NCBI RefSeq assembly: GCF_011047315.1 | Contig: NZ_CP049259.1 | Coordinates: 1,116,001 to 1,180,000 of the forward strand | Direction of reading: 5' to 3' | Length of the DNA stretch: 64,000 nt | Source of the DNA: Altererythrobacter sp. BO-6 | GTDB lineage: Bacteria > Pseudomonadota > Alphaproteobacteria > Sphingomonadales > Sphingomonadaceae | In this document: piece after piece, positions 46,764-56,677 of the stretch | How the letters are laid out: every line of letters begins with the position of its first letter | Position numbering within the stretch: the first letter of the stretch is position 1 | Program-made: the position numbers and the translations under genes | The notes under the pieces: model-generated | Told to the model about the DNA's origin: nothing | What the model saw: only the letters and a program-made list of their open reading frames with translations | Databases searched by the model: none

Positions 46764-47447
46764 ATGACACTGCCCGAGCCGCAAGTATCCGTCCGCCGCA
46801 TCGGCCGCGAAGGCGAGCCGCTGGTGGTGATCGACGGCTTCAGCGGCAGGATCGAGGCACTGCGCGAAGCGGGTTATGCCGCGCAATACCGGCATGCCGG
46901 CGCGGCCTATCCCGGCATCAGGGCCTGGGCCGAACCGGGCTATCTCGACCTTCGCCGTCCGCTGATGATGCAGATCATGGCGCAAGTGTTCGGGCTGACG
47001 CGCGGCGTGCAGATGGACGCATCGACCTTCTCGCTGGTCACCCTGCCCGAAGCCGAGCTTACCCCGCCGCAGCGCATCCCGCATTACGACCACGCCAGCG
47101 ACCGGGTAATCGGGATAATGCACTATCTGCTGGGCCCGGAAAGCGGCGGCACTGCCTTCTATCGGCAGCGCCGGACCGGATTCGAAGCGATCACGCCGCA
47201 GCGCGAAAGCGCGTTCTTCGATGCGCTGGCCGCAGATGAAGCCGAATTCGGCATGCTCCCGCCGCGTTACTACCACGGCGACAGCGAATGGTTCGAACTG
47301 ATCGAAGAGGTCGAGGCGCAGCCCGATCGCATGATCATCTATCGCGGGCGGCAGCTCCATTCGGGTGTCATCCCCGACCCCGTCGCGCTTTCGAGCGACC
47401 CGCGCAAGGGGCGGCTGACGATCAACATGTTCATCCGGGGTAACTAG
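46764..47447 (+). CDS. DUF6445 family protein (2OG/Fe oxygenase-like)
   Basis: 227 residues from ATG 46764. Signs of a cupin/2OG-oxygenase fold: IPHYDHASDRVIGIMHYLL in part (His-x-Asp), GGTAFYRQRRTGFE, LHSGVIP (distal His) and RLTINMFIRGN (Arg). Similar genes adjoin TonB receptors and tryptophan halogenases, but none is seen here. Activity is not established. Ribosome site poor, so the start could be the TTG at 46737. Confidence 0.75.
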   Translation: MTLPEPQVSVRRIGREGEPLVVIDGFSGRIEALREAGYAAQYRHAGAAYPGIRAWAEPGYLDLRRPLMMQIMAQVFGLTRGVQMDASTFSLVTLPEAELTPPQRIPHYDHASDRVIGIMHYLLGPESGGTAFYRQRRTGFEAITPQRESAFFDALAADEAEFGMLPPRYYHGDSEWFELIEEVEAQPDRMIIYRGRQLHSGVIPDPVALSSDPRKGRLTINMFIRGN

Positions 47448-47513
47448 TGCACCGGGCCCACTTGTTTCGGCCATCGCGGCAATGCACCCTTGGCATTTAG
47501 CGCGAGAGTGCAA

Positions 47514-48158
47514 ATGCCCGATTTCCGATACCCAATCTTGATCGCACTGCTGCTGGCTGGCGCGGCTTGCCAACAACCCGCCGCAGAGGCGAGCGATGCG
47601 ACAGGCGGAGCGGCGCCCGAAGCTGGAGCGGATGCCATACCCGCGTCAACCCCGGCGCCTGCGCAAGACGCGCAGCGTCCGCTGACCGAAAGCGACAAAT
47701 TGTTGCTGGAGATGGCGGAGGCCGCATGCCGGCAAAACGATTTCACTGGCTTCGTTGCGGCATATGCGCGCTCGCCGATCCTGCGCGCCCGCCATACTGC
47801 GGCAAGCGTACAGCACGGCCAGCCCGGCGCGAGCAAGCCGGTCACGCGCGATCGCTATCTGGCTGGCAACCTGTTCCCGATCACCATGATCGATACCTAT
47901 TGGGTCACCAGCGACAGCCGCCGCGCATTCGACGCAGCCGATGGCGATGCGCAATTGCTGGTTATTGCCGCGCCGGACATCAATGTTGCGAGTGACGGGC
48001 GCGCCCGCGTGGACTGGGTCAGCGGGCGGATGGATTACGATCCACAAATCAACGAAGGCGAAGGGTCCTTCGTCCAGACCGGCCCCGGCGGCTACCTGCT
48101 GTTCTATCCGACGAAGGATTGCTGGGAACTGGTCGAGGACGTCCGCTCCCCAGGCTAG
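47514..48158 (+). CDS. Putative lipoprotein of unknown function
   Basis: 214 residues from ATG 47514 (MPDFRYPILIALLLAGAAC). Lipobox AGAAC then an Ala/Glu-rich linker of about 30 residues. The mature domain has GFVAAYARSPILRARHTA, DTYWVTSDSRRAFD, and a C-terminal GGYLLFYPTKDCWELVEDV. No named family recognised. It has one or two Cys that might pair. Confidence 0.72.
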   Translation: MPDFRYPILIALLLAGAACQQPAAEASDATGGAAPEAGADAIPASTPAPAQDAQRPLTESDKLLLEMAEAACRQNDFTGFVAAYARSPILRARHTAASVQHGQPGASKPVTRDRYLAGNLFPITMIDTYWVTSDSRRAFDAADGDAQLLVIAAPDINVASDGRARVDWVSGRMDYDPQINEGEGSFVQTGPGGYLLFYPTKDCWELVEDVRSPG

Positions 48159-48176
48159 CCGCAGGGTGACGCAACG

Positions 48177-49166
48177 TTACGCCGGGCCTAGCACCACGAC
48201 CGAGCCGCGTTTGCGGCCGCTGTCCGCGATGCGGTGTGCATCATACATTTGGGCAAAGGAATGGATGCTTTCGATCAGCGGGACAAATTCCCCCTGCTGC
48301 GCAAGGGCGGTAAGGTGCACCAGCATCGCAGGGTCGCTGGCGGCTGGCCCGGCGATCGACCTGCGCCCCTTGCGCGGCCGCGCCAGCATGTCACCTAAAC
48401 CGCCGGCGATGGGCAGGTATCGCCCGCCTGGGCGGAGCACGGGAAGCACGCGCCGGAAATCGCTCGCCGCCACACAGTCGGCGATTACATCCCATTGTTC
48501 GCCCAGCGCATGGAAATCTTCGCGCTGGTAATCGATCACCCGGTCTGCACCGAGCGGCGCAACGATCGGGACATTGCCAGTGGAGCACACCGCCGTGATG
48601 TGCGCGTCGGCGATACGGGCAAGTTGCACCATCGCGCTGCCCACCGTGCCGCTGGCGCCGATCACCAGCAGGCGCTCGCCCGGCTGAATTTCGGCCCGGC
48701 GCAGGTAATGCAACGCGGTCATCCCGCCGAAGCAGAGGCTGGCGGCCCGTTCCAGCGGCATATCGGCCGGGCAGGGCACGATCAGCCCGCCTTCCTCCAT
48801 CGCGACAAAGCCCGCATGGGCACCCATGCTTGTATCGGGGAAAGCAATCACCCTGTCCCCCGGTTGGAAGCGTGTTACCCCCGATCCGACTGCGCGGACT
48901 TCGCCGACCAGCTCGGTTCCCAGCACCGGGCGGCGCAACCCGTTCCAGCCGAGCGCGAGCCGCCCGAGGAAGTGCATTCCCGGCGGAAAGCGGCAGCCGC
49001 GTATTCGTGCATCGCCGGAGGATACCGTTGTCGCCAGCATGCGCATCAGGACCGTGTTTGAACCGATCCGGGGTAGCGGAATTCGTTCCAGTTCGAGAGT
49101 TTCCGGCCCACCGTATCGTCGACAGGTCCAGGCAGGCATTGCCGCCGGAAGCGCTTCCACCACCAT
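48177..49166 (-). CDS. MDR-family NAD(P)H oxidoreductase (quinone oxidoreductase-like)
   Basis: 329 residues. GroES-like N-terminal domain with LGTELVGEVRAVGSGVTRFQPGD in part, and a Rossmann domain with LVIGASGTVGSAMVQLARIA (about 158-177). No zinc ligands, so it belongs to the zinc-free quinone-oxidoreductase/leukotriene dehydrogenase side of MDR. Converges with the lipoprotein gene, 18 bp. Confidence 0.82.
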   Translation of the reverse strand: MVVEALPAAMPAWTCRRYGGPETLELERIPLPRIGSNTVLMRMLATTVSSGDARIRGCRFPPGMHFLGRLALGWNGLRRPVLGTELVGEVRAVGSGVTRFQPGDRVIAFPDTSMGAHAGFVAMEEGGLIVPCPADMPLERAASLCFGGMTALHYLRRAEIQPGERLLVIGASGTVGSAMVQLARIADAHITAVCSTGNVPIVAPLGADRVIDYQREDFHALGEQWDVIADCVAASDFRRVLPVLRPGGRYLPIAGGLGDMLARPRKGRRSIAGPAASDPAMLVHLTALAQQGEFVPLIESIHSFAQMYDAHRIADSGRKRGSVVVLGPA

Positions 49167-49345
49167 GTTTCCTCGCTGCGCCTTGTTCTGGATTGCAGGC
49201 GAGGAACACCCCGCTGCGCGCGTGAACGCCTTGTGGGGCGCGCAGCAGGGAATGACCAGTATTACAACGTATTAGTACGTACCAAAGTGGGGGTGATGCG
49301 GCTAGACATGCTCAAACCGCATTGCGATGTCACCGCACCAGAGAC

Positions 49346-50284
49346 TTACTGATCGAACCGATGCACGAAATCGCCGCGAATACGGCTGTCATAGGATTTT
49401 TGCACGGTGCATTTGGTACGTTTCTGGCTGCAATAGGCCTTGACCGTTTCTGCCGCGCGCTTGGCGCTGGTTCCCGGCAGGAATGATTTCCATCCAGCTT
49501 CAGCAATGAATGGCTGAACAACGCCGTTGCCGGTTACGGCCGCATATACGCATGGTTTGCCACCATTGGCCTGTTGGCATGCCGCAACAGCTGCGTCAGT
49601 CGCCTCGCGTTGGCTGGCACGACCGGTCGCGATCCAGGCGGCAGACCGCAATGCCTGACCCTCAGGCCAGGCCCCCGCCCCATAACGCTTGCGGGCCAGT
49701 GCCGGATCCGGCGCATGCCGGCGCTTGCCGGACGAGAACGTGCCGATGATTTCGCAGGGGATCGGCTGATCCTGCCGGCATACATTCAGCGCCTCCTTGC
49801 GGGCCGTTCCGCCATTGGCACCCCAGCCTTTCCAAAGGTTGCCGTTCCAGTCGCGTGCGATCGCCATGGACGAATTCTGCCATTCTCCTATCGAGCTGCA
49901 ACCGCCGCCCATGGCGGCATTGCACGCGGCCAGGGCTTCCTCCTGCCCGCTGATAGGGCCATCCCAATTGCCGGACATCCAAACGTCATCCGCGTCCGGG
50001 TGCCAGGCGATCGAACCGAAGAGATTGTAGATCCGTGGCGGTGGAGGCGGCGCCGCAGGCTCGGTTCTGCGACATAATGGCATGCCATCGTGGGCCACCG
50101 CCACCTGCACCTCACCGGCGCCCGGGCCACCGGGGCAAGGGTGTGCCTCGTATTGCGCATAGGCAGGCTGGCCGGCGAATACGGCCAGCAGCAGCGCGAT
50201 TACCAGCGCAGCGAATCTGCCAGGCTGGTAATGGGAGAAGATAGCACGGAGAATTTCAGACGGCGCAACCATGCCGCCATCCAT
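49346..50284 (-). CDS. DUF4189 domain protein (exported)
   Basis: 312 residues with a Sec signal or membrane helix at about 24-44 (VIALLLAVFAGQPAYAQ). Two DUF4189 repeats (about 90-185 and 205-310), each with the AxxxAxxxC pattern: EALAACNAAMGGGCSSIGEW in part and EATDAAVAACQQANGGKPC. Cysteine-rich, so probably disulfide-bonded in the periplasm. Function unknown. Confidence 0.8.
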   Translation of the reverse strand: MDGGMVAPSEILRAIFSHYQPGRFAALVIALLLAVFAGQPAYAQYEAHPCPGGPGAGEVQVAVAHDGMPLCRRTEPAAPPPPPRIYNLFGSIAWHPDADDVWMSGNWDGPISGQEEALAACNAAMGGGCSSIGEWQNSSMAIARDWNGNLWKGWGANGGTARKEALNVCRQDQPIPCEIIGTFSSGKRRHAPDPALARKRYGAGAWPEGQALRSAAWIATGRASQREATDAAVAACQQANGGKPCVYAAVTGNGVVQPFIAEAGWKSFLPGTSAKRAAETVKAYCSQKRTKCTVQKSYDSRIRGDFVHRFDQ

Positions 50285-50363
50285 AAGGCATCGACGCGGA
50301 TTTCCGTCTCTGCACTATGCATTAGTACACCGGAGACACCATCAAATGCCTGGCCGGCCAGGT

Positions 50364-50765
50364 CTATGTGAAGCGCATCGTTCCCGCGCCAAGCAGCACC
50401 AGCCCCACCAGCAGGGTCACCAGCGGCCAGCCACGTTGCATCGCCACCAGGTTCTTGAGCCATGCCTGGAAATAGAGGTCGGATATGGCCATCACCACCA
50501 GCGCCTCGACCATCATCAGCCCGCCCATTGCCTTCATCACCATCGACAGCAGGTCAGCCGGATCCCACGGATTGAGCAGGTAGATCGCAGCACCGATGAA
50601 CAGTTCGGCAAAGCCGCACAGCAATTGCAGCGCGGGCGAGTGCTCGATCTCGTCCACCATCTTGCCCCAGATCCCCGGCTGGCGCAGCGCGCCGATGGCA
50701 ACCGCGATGGCGAATGCGCCCATCAGCGTGGCGCTCCATGCCACCGGATCGAATGTGTCAGACAT
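50364..50765 (-). CDS. Hypothetical membrane protein
   Basis: 133 residues from ATG 50765 (MSDTFDPVAWSA), with GAGGAGGGAG upstream. Four membrane helices (about 8-26, 46-63, 74-92, 106-126). A short hydrophilic loop with WGKMVDEIEHSP. No family recognised. Divergent from the nitronate monooxygenase, about 133 bp between starts. Confidence 0.7.
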   Translation of the reverse strand: MSDTFDPVAWSATLMGAFAIAVAIGALRQPGIWGKMVDEIEHSPALQLLCGFAELFIGAAIYLLNPWDPADLLSMVMKAMGGLMMVEALVVMAISDLYFQAWLKNLVAMQRGWPLVTLLVGLVLLGAGTMRFT

Positions 50766-50898
50766 GCAGGCTCCCTCCTCTACCTTCATACTTATGCCCC
50801 AACCGGCGAGGTCAAACCTTGATCGGGATCAAATGTAACAGGTCGCGCTTGCAGCACGCGGTGCCATGGATAGATAAGCGAGCGAGAGGAGAGAGACG

Positions 50899-52017
50899 AT
50901 GCCGTTCCGCATGACCGAGATGGTGGGGTGCGAATTCCCGCTGTTCGCCTTTTCGCACTGCCGCGACGTGGTCGCCGCGGTGAGCCGCGCGGGCGGCTTC
51001 GGCGTGCTGGGCGCGGTCAGCTATACCCCCGAACAACTCGAGACCGAGCTCAGCTGGATCGACGACAATATCGACGGCAAACCCTATGGCGTCGATGTGC
51101 TGATCCCCGAAGTGCAGGCAGTCGACATGAGCGTGACGGCGGACGAGATCGTCGCCGCGATCCCCGCGCAATATCGCGATTTCACCCGCCAGATACTGCG
51201 CGAATGCGGCATTGGCGAGGATGCCGCGCAACCGATCCGCGGCGCGCAGCGGCCCAACACCTCGCTGGGGCAGGAATTGCTCGAGGTGAGCTTCAACCAC
51301 CCCGTCCGCCTGATCGCCAATGCGCTGGGCACCGCGCCCCCGGCAATGATCGAAGCGGGCAAGAAATACGGCATCCCGGTCGCCGCGCTGGTCGGCGCGA
51401 AGGAACATGCGATGAAGCAGATCGAGGCCGGGGTCGACATCATCGTGGCACAGGGCGGCGAAGGCGGCGGGCATTGCGGCGACGTGAGCACCGTGGTGCT
51501 GATCCCCGAAGTGCTGCAGGCGATCGAGGATGCGGGCGCGGACATCCCGGTACTGGCCGCGGGCGGGATCATGAACGGCAAGCAGATGGCCGGGATGATG
51601 GCGATGGGCGCAGCGGGCGCGTGGTGCGGCAGCGTATGGCTCGCCACGACCGAAGCCGAAACGCACGAGGTGTTCCGCGAGAAAATGGTCGCCGCGACCA
51701 GCCGCGACACGGTGCGCAGCAAGTATCGCACCGGCAAATACAGCCGCCAGCTGCGCTCCGGCTGGCACGCGATGTGGGACGAGGCGGGCCTGCCCGCGCT
51801 GCCGATGCCGCTGATGAGCCTGCTGAGCGAACCGGTGCTGCGCGCGATCGACAAGGCCGCGGTGAACGGCAATCCGAAAGCGCGCGAGCTATGCTCCTAC
51901 TGGGTCGGCCAGGGCGTGGGGCTGGTGCGCGAAGTGACCTCCGCCGGTCAGGTGGTGCAGCAGTTCAAGCAGGATTTCGTCGCCGGTTTCGAGAACCTGG
52001 CGGCAGCGGTGGAATAA
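50899..52017 (+). CDS. Nitronate monooxygenase (2-nitropropane dioxygenase family)
   Basis: 372 residues, with GAGAGGAGAG before ATG. TIM-barrel FMN enzyme: CRDVVAAVSRAGGFGVLGAV in part, AQGGEGGGHCGDVSTVVLIP in part (His and FMN phosphate loop), VLAAGGIMNGKQMAGMMAMGA in part. Oxidises nitronates such as propionate-3-nitronate to the aldehyde. Full length. Confidence 0.88.
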   Translation: MPFRMTEMVGCEFPLFAFSHCRDVVAAVSRAGGFGVLGAVSYTPEQLETELSWIDDNIDGKPYGVDVLIPEVQAVDMSVTADEIVAAIPAQYRDFTRQILRECGIGEDAAQPIRGAQRPNTSLGQELLEVSFNHPVRLIANALGTAPPAMIEAGKKYGIPVAALVGAKEHAMKQIEAGVDIIVAQGGEGGGHCGDVSTVVLIPEVLQAIEDAGADIPVLAAGGIMNGKQMAGMMAMGAAGAWCGSVWLATTEAETHEVFREKMVAATSRDTVRSKYRTGKYSRQLRSGWHAMWDEAGLPALPMPLMSLLSEPVLRAIDKAAVNGNPKARELCSYWVGQGVGLVREVTSAGQVVQQFKQDFVAGFENLAAAVE

Positions 52018-52035
52018 CGCCGCGCGGTCAGCGGA

Positions 52036-53310
52036 TCATTCGATCACGCGCCCGCGCACCATCACCCAGTCGACATTCTCCAGCACGCTGACATCGGCCA
52101 GCGGATTGCCCTTGACCGCGATGATATCGGCCGAGAAGCCGGGGGACAGCCGCCCGATCTCTTTCTCCATTCCCAGCACTTCGGCGGCGAAACTGGTGGC
52201 GCTGGCGAGCACTTCGCGGTCGCTCATCCCGCCCTTGCGCATCAGCGCCAGTTCGCCCGCATTCTTGCCGTGATCGAACACGCCGGCATCGGTGCCAAAG
52301 GCGATCTTGACCCCCCATTTGCGCGCGCGCTCGATGATGCTTTCGGCATAGGGACCGACTGCGCGGACCTTGTCTTCAACCACCGGGGTATAGATTCCCT
52401 GGCCAAGCCGATCCTTGATCCCCTGGAAGGCCATCAGCGTGGGCACCAGCACCGTGCCGTTTTCTCGCATCGCCTTGGCCGCGGCTTCGTCGATATAGGT
52501 GCCGTGCTCGATCGTATCGACGCCCGCACGTGCTGCCGCTTCCATCCCGCGCGCGCCATGGGCATGCGCCGCAACCTTGAGGCCGAGCGAACGGGCGGTG
52601 TCGACGATGCTCTTCATTTCCGCATCCGAGAAATGCGCTTCGAGCCCGCGCCCCTGCTGGCTCAGAACCCCGCCGGTGGCAGTGATCTTGATCAGATCCG
52701 CCCCGTATTTGGAGGCCTTGCGCACCATCTCCGCGCATTCGACGGGGCCGGTGCACGTGTAATCCGATCCCAGCACGTCATTGACATGCTCGACAAAACC
52801 GTTGGTGTCACCATGCCCGCCAACGATCGCGATCGTGCGCGCCGACGTAACAACGCGCGGGCCGGGCAACATGCCTTCGGCAGTGGCGCGGCGCAGCATC
52901 TGGGTGACCTGGTCGGTGCGCGAGCCGAGGTCGCGCACGGTGGTGAAGCCGGCCAGCGCGGTGATGCGGGCGTTCTTGGCAGCGACCAGCACGTTCCATT
53001 CCTTGGGAGTGGTTGCAGCACGCCAGAATTCACCGCTGGGATCGCCTGACAGGTGCGTATGCAAGTCAATCAGGCCGGGCAGCACGGTGTGATCGGGCAA
53101 GTGGATCATGGTCGCGCCTTCAGGCGTAGGCTGGAACCCGTCTTCGATGCTGACGATTCGTCCGTCGGTAACGGTGATCGTGGCGGGGCCGCTGGGCTGG
53201 CCCGCCGCATCGGTGATGACCGATCCGGCATGGATAACGGTTGTGTCGGCCAATGCCGGGCTTGCCATCAGGGCGGCAGCGGCCACCATCAGTCCTGAAA
53301 ACACTCGCAT
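52036..53310 (-). CDS. Exported amidohydrolase (imidazolonepropionase/prolidase-like)
   Basis: 424 residues. Sec signal MRVFSGLMVAAAALMASPALA (21 residues; end quoted as ASPALA). Metal motifs: LIDLHTHLSGD (HxH), ITATGGVL (Lys position is Thr), KVAAHAHGARGME, TIEHGTYID, FGTDAGVFDHG (Asp). This branch includes Xaa-Pro dipeptidases. It converges with the nitronate monooxygenase gene, 18 bp. Confidence 0.85.
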   Translation of the reverse strand: MRVFSGLMVAAAALMASPALADTTVIHAGSVITDAAGQPSGPATITVTDGRIVSIEDGFQPTPEGATMIHLPDHTVLPGLIDLHTHLSGDPSGEFWRAATTPKEWNVLVAAKNARITALAGFTTVRDLGSRTDQVTQMLRRATAEGMLPGPRVVTSARTIAIVGGHGDTNGFVEHVNDVLGSDYTCTGPVECAEMVRKASKYGADLIKITATGGVLSQQGRGLEAHFSDAEMKSIVDTARSLGLKVAAHAHGARGMEAAARAGVDTIEHGTYIDEAAAKAMRENGTVLVPTLMAFQGIKDRLGQGIYTPVVEDKVRAVGPYAESIIERARKWGVKIAFGTDAGVFDHGKNAGELALMRKGGMSDREVLASATSFAAEVLGMEKEIGRLSPGFSADIIAVKGNPLADVSVLENVDWVMVRGRVIE

Positions 53311-53451
53311 ATTCGTCTCCCTTTTCGGGACCTCTGATGCGCTTTCTGCATTTAAGCTTCAAGGGGGGCTGCCAGCTCTCGATCATTTGAAATTCCCTGT
53401 GCAGCCGCTATCAGGCGCGCAACAGACAATCACGAGAGGACAATCTTTCGC

Positions 53452-55521
53452 ATGAACCGCTTGGCACTTACTGCCGCAACACTGTTCGCAACAGTTTCGA
53501 TCACCGCCACTGCCTCGGCCCGTCCGATGACCCCGGAAGACGTCGCCAAGCTGGAAAGCGTGGGCACGATCGCGGTGTCGCCTGACGGCACCCGGATCGC
53601 CTACACCACCTCCAGCTTGCCCGACGTGACCGAGGGTGAGGACAATGGCAGCTTCAAGCAGGAACTGAAGCTGGCCTGGGGCCCGGACATGGCGCGCAGC
53701 TATCTGCCGGAAGACGTCAGCCCGGGCAGCGTGCAGTTTTCACCCGATGGCCGGATGATCAGCTTCACCTGGACCAAGAAGGACGAGGATCGTGCCGTGT
53801 GGGGCGTGCCGGTTGACGGCGGCGCCTATCGCAAGCTGGCTGCGGTCAAGGATGCCGACGTGCAGACCTATCAGTGGGCGCCCGATGGCGGCACGCTGTA
53901 CCTGCTGGTCGATGCCGCGGAAGACAAGCAGCGCAGCGCCCAGAAAAAGGGCGGCTTCGACGCGGTGGTCTATGAGGAAGAGCTGAAGCTCAACCGCATG
54001 TTCGCCGCCAAGGTCGGCCCGGAAGTGGACGAAGCGCCGCGCGAAATCGCCGTGCCCGGCTATGTCAGTGCGTTCAAGGTCGGCCCCGATGGCGTGACCG
54101 GCATCCTCGAAAGTGCGCCCACGCCGCTGATCGACGATGAATACACTTCGAAGCGGGTGCATGTGGTGGATCTTTCGACCGGCGCCGTGCGCACGGTGGT
54201 GAAGACGCCGGGCAAGCTCGACGATGTCGAGATCTCGCCTGACGGCAAGCAGCTGGCGCTGGTCGCCGCGATCGATGCGAACGATCCCGCTGCCACCACG
54301 CTGCACCTTGCCGATGTTGCCACCGGCACCTTCCGCGCGATCAACGCCGGCGCGCCTGAAGCGACAGTCGATGCCGAATGGCTGCCCGACGGGCGCCTCG
54401 CCACGGTTGTCCATGTCGGCGCGCAGAGCCTGCTCAGGGTCTACAAAGCCGATGGCAGCGTGGATCACGAACACGACGCTGGTTCGCTGATCCTGACGCG
54501 CGTGGATGCCGCGGGCGGCAAGATCGCGGTCGCGGCGGACAGCCCGACCCACCCGACTGAGCTGTTCGTGATTGATGATGGCGCCTTCCAGCGCTGGACC
54601 AGCCATAACCCCTGGCTCAGCGAAATCACCTTCGGCAAGCAGCGCACCATCACCTACACCGCGCGTGACGGGCAGCAGATCGAAGGCGTGCTGATCGAAC
54701 CGGTTGGCGGCGCGCCCAAGGGCGGCGCGCCGACGATTTTCGACGTCCATGGCGGGCCGGAAGCGCATGAATCGAACGGCTGGCAGACCGCCTACGGCTC
54801 ACCCGGTCAGGTTGCCGCGAGCCAGGGCTATGCCGTGTTCCTGCCCAATTATCGTGGTTCGACCGCTTATGGCACGGCTTTCTCCAAGCAGCACCAGGGC
54901 GACTATGCCGGCAAGGAATTCGACGATCTGGTCGATGGCAAGCGCGCGCTGGTCGCGATGGGCGTGACCGATCCCAAGCGCGTGGGCGTGACCGGCGGCT
55001 CCTATGGCGGCTTCGCCACGGCGTGGAGCTCGACCTACTACTCCGCCGAATTCGCCGCGGGCGTGATGTTCGTGGGCATTTCCAACAATGTCAGCAAGTT
55101 CGGCACCACCGACATTCCCAACGAGATGTACCTCGTCCACGAACGCAAGTGGCCGTGGGAAGAGTGGGACCATCTGATGGAACGCAGCCCGATCACCCAT
55201 GTCGACAAGGCGGAAACCCCGCTGCTGATCATGCATGGGGCGGAAGACACGCGCGTCTCGCCCACGCAGAGCTATGAGCTCTATCGTCACATGAAGACCC
55301 GCAAGCCCGGCACCCCGGTGCGGTTGGTGCTGTTCCCGGGCGAAGGGCATGGCAACCGCAAGGCGGCCGCACGCTATGACTACAATCTGCGGATGATGGA
55401 GTGGTTCGACACTTACCTCAAGACAGGTAACCGCAAGGCCAAGATGCCCGCGCCGCGGCCCACGCTGGCTGACGGTGCCAAGGGCGCCAAGCCCGCGGAC
55501 AAGGATGACAGCGAAAGCTGA
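53452..55521 (+). CDS. S9-family prolyl oligopeptidase-like peptidase
   Basis: 689 residues, Sec signal (about 1-23, ends TATASA). Beta-propeller with GTIAVSPDGTRIAYT and VQFSPDGRMISFTW blades (about 30-370), then an alpha/beta hydrolase with catalytic Ser517 in VTGGSYGGFATAW, Asp in MHGAEDTRVS and His in GEGHGN. Ends in a Lys/Asp-rich tail. Periplasmic acylaminoacyl- or dipeptidyl-type peptidase. A strong terminator follows at 29 bp. Confidence 0.9.
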   Translation: MNRLALTAATLFATVSITATASARPMTPEDVAKLESVGTIAVSPDGTRIAYTTSSLPDVTEGEDNGSFKQELKLAWGPDMARSYLPEDVSPGSVQFSPDGRMISFTWTKKDEDRAVWGVPVDGGAYRKLAAVKDADVQTYQWAPDGGTLYLLVDAAEDKQRSAQKKGGFDAVVYEEELKLNRMFAAKVGPEVDEAPREIAVPGYVSAFKVGPDGVTGILESAPTPLIDDEYTSKRVHVVDLSTGAVRTVVKTPGKLDDVEISPDGKQLALVAAIDANDPAATTLHLADVATGTFRAINAGAPEATVDAEWLPDGRLATVVHVGAQSLLRVYKADGSVDHEHDAGSLILTRVDAAGGKIAVAADSPTHPTELFVIDDGAFQRWTSHNPWLSEITFGKQRTITYTARDGQQIEGVLIEPVGGAPKGGAPTIFDVHGGPEAHESNGWQTAYGSPGQVAASQGYAVFLPNYRGSTAYGTAFSKQHQGDYAGKEFDDLVDGKRALVAMGVTDPKRVGVTGGSYGGFATAWSSTYYSAEFAAGVMFVGISNNVSKFGTTDIPNEMYLVHERKWPWEEWDHLMERSPITHVDKAETPLLIMHGAEDTRVSPTQSYELYRHMKTRKPGTPVRLVLFPGEGHGNRKAAARYDYNLRMMEWFDTYLKTGNRKAKMPAPRPTLADGAKGAKPADKDDSES

Positions 55522-55549
55522 TCGCTCGCTTCACCGTTGAGATCGAAGA

Positions 55550-55576
55550 GGGGGCGGCGCAAGTCGCCCCCTTTTT
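55550..55576 (+). terminator. Rho-independent terminator after S9 peptidase
   Basis: GGGGGCG (55550-55556) and CGCCCCC (55565-55571) with an 8-nt loop, then TTTTT (55572-55576). Copy B of the four-hairpin repeat starts 14 bp further on. Confidence 0.9.
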
Positions 55577-55589
55577 GCGTGGGACGGTC

Positions 55590-55681
55590 TCGGCTGCGCT
55601 AGCAGCCGCAAGCGCGACCGCGCGCCCGCAGCGACGCGACCGTCAGGTCGCATGAGCGAGGAGATCGCAGCCCGGATGGGC
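55590..55681. repeat. Four-hairpin repeat element, copy B
   Basis: Inverted relative to copy A at 16886-16976. Hairpins: GGCTGC-GCTA-GCAGCC (55592-55607), GCGC-GACC-GCGC (55612-55623), GCGACC-GTCA-GGTCGC (55636-55651) and GCCC-GGAT-GGGC (55670-55681). It lies between a terminator and the convergent MipA gene, whose stop is 10 bp away. Confidence 0.8.
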
Positions 55682-55690
55682 TGCGCAGGA

Positions 55691-56617
55691 TCAAAAGACG
55701 TAGGCGACGCCCATGATTGCGGTGAACTGGTCCGCATCGCCGCGCAGCGCGGTAAAGGGCGTCTCCGCTGCATCGCCCAGCAGCCGCCGGTATCCCAGCG
55801 CGCCGCCGATGATCAGCCCGCCGTCGCGGAAATCGCCGCTCAGGTCCTGCCCCACCGCCAGTGTCGCCCCGGCCTTGTGCCAGCCAGCGTCGGCATTGAA
55901 CTGCGGCAGGCCGCTCGCCGCCGACTGCTCAGGCGTGACCGAATAGTAATAGTCGGCAAAATCGCCATCGACATATTGCGCGCCCACGCTGAGCGCCACC
56001 ACTGTCCCGCGACCCAGTGCGCTGGAATAGGACACGCCCGGGTCGATCACCGATCCGCCATGCGCCCCGGCCACATCGAACTGCACGTCAAGGCCGAGCG
56101 AAACGCGATCGAACCGGGTGAACACACGGTTGAAGGACACGCCCGCCTGCGCGCCCAGCTCGAACGCGGTGTCAAGCTTGCCGGCGGCTTCGACAACCTC
56201 GTCCTTGAAACTGCCGGTGCGGTCGCTGCGAAAGCGGAATGTCGGGCCAGCCGAAAAGGTGACCTTGCCGCGCATCCCTTCAAGGAAATTGACCGATAGC
56301 CCGGCGGCGCGCGGCCTGATCCCCACGCTCTTGAAATTGGCGGCAATCACCGGAACCGCGAGCAGGCGGTACTCGTCCGATCCGCTGTAGTTCGCGCCGT
56401 AAACAAAACCGCCACCGATCGCGAACCAGTCACCCGACAGGACCGAACTTCCCCCCGGGCGCGGCGGGCGCGCTGTGCCGGGCGCGAATTCGTCAAGCTG
56501 GCGCTGCGCTTGCGCTTCGACTGCGGGGGCTTCGGTCGTTTCTGCCGTATCCTGGGCCGCAAGCGGCACGGCCGCCACGCCCATTGCCAAAGGTCCGATA
56601 AACAGGCAGAATTTCAT
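55691..56617 (-). CDS. MipA/OmpV-family outer membrane protein
   Basis: 308 residues. Sec signal (ends AVPLAAQ), a Pro/Gly-rich linker, then a beta-barrel with WFAIGGGFVYGANYSGSDEY in part, and a terminal VAYVF whose last Phe suits outer-membrane assembly. The family includes a scaffold for murein enzymes and porin-like proteins. Function here not known. Confidence 0.83.
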   Translation of the reverse strand: MKFCLFIGPLAMGVAAVPLAAQDTAETTEAPAVEAQAQRQLDEFAPGTARPPRPGGSSVLSGDWFAIGGGFVYGANYSGSDEYRLLAVPVIAANFKSVGIRPRAAGLSVNFLEGMRGKVTFSAGPTFRFRSDRTGSFKDEVVEAAGKLDTAFELGAQAGVSFNRVFTRFDRVSLGLDVQFDVAGAHGGSVIDPGVSYSSALGRGTVVALSVGAQYVDGDFADYYYSVTPEQSAASGLPQFNADAGWHKAGATLAVGQDLSGDFRDGGLIIGGALGYRRLLGDAAETPFTALRGDADQFTAIMGVAYVF

Positions 56618-56677
56618 GACGGCAAAGCTCCTGATCCGTCGTTACAACGCGCCGCAGCAGCTGCCGTTCCGGGCCGG

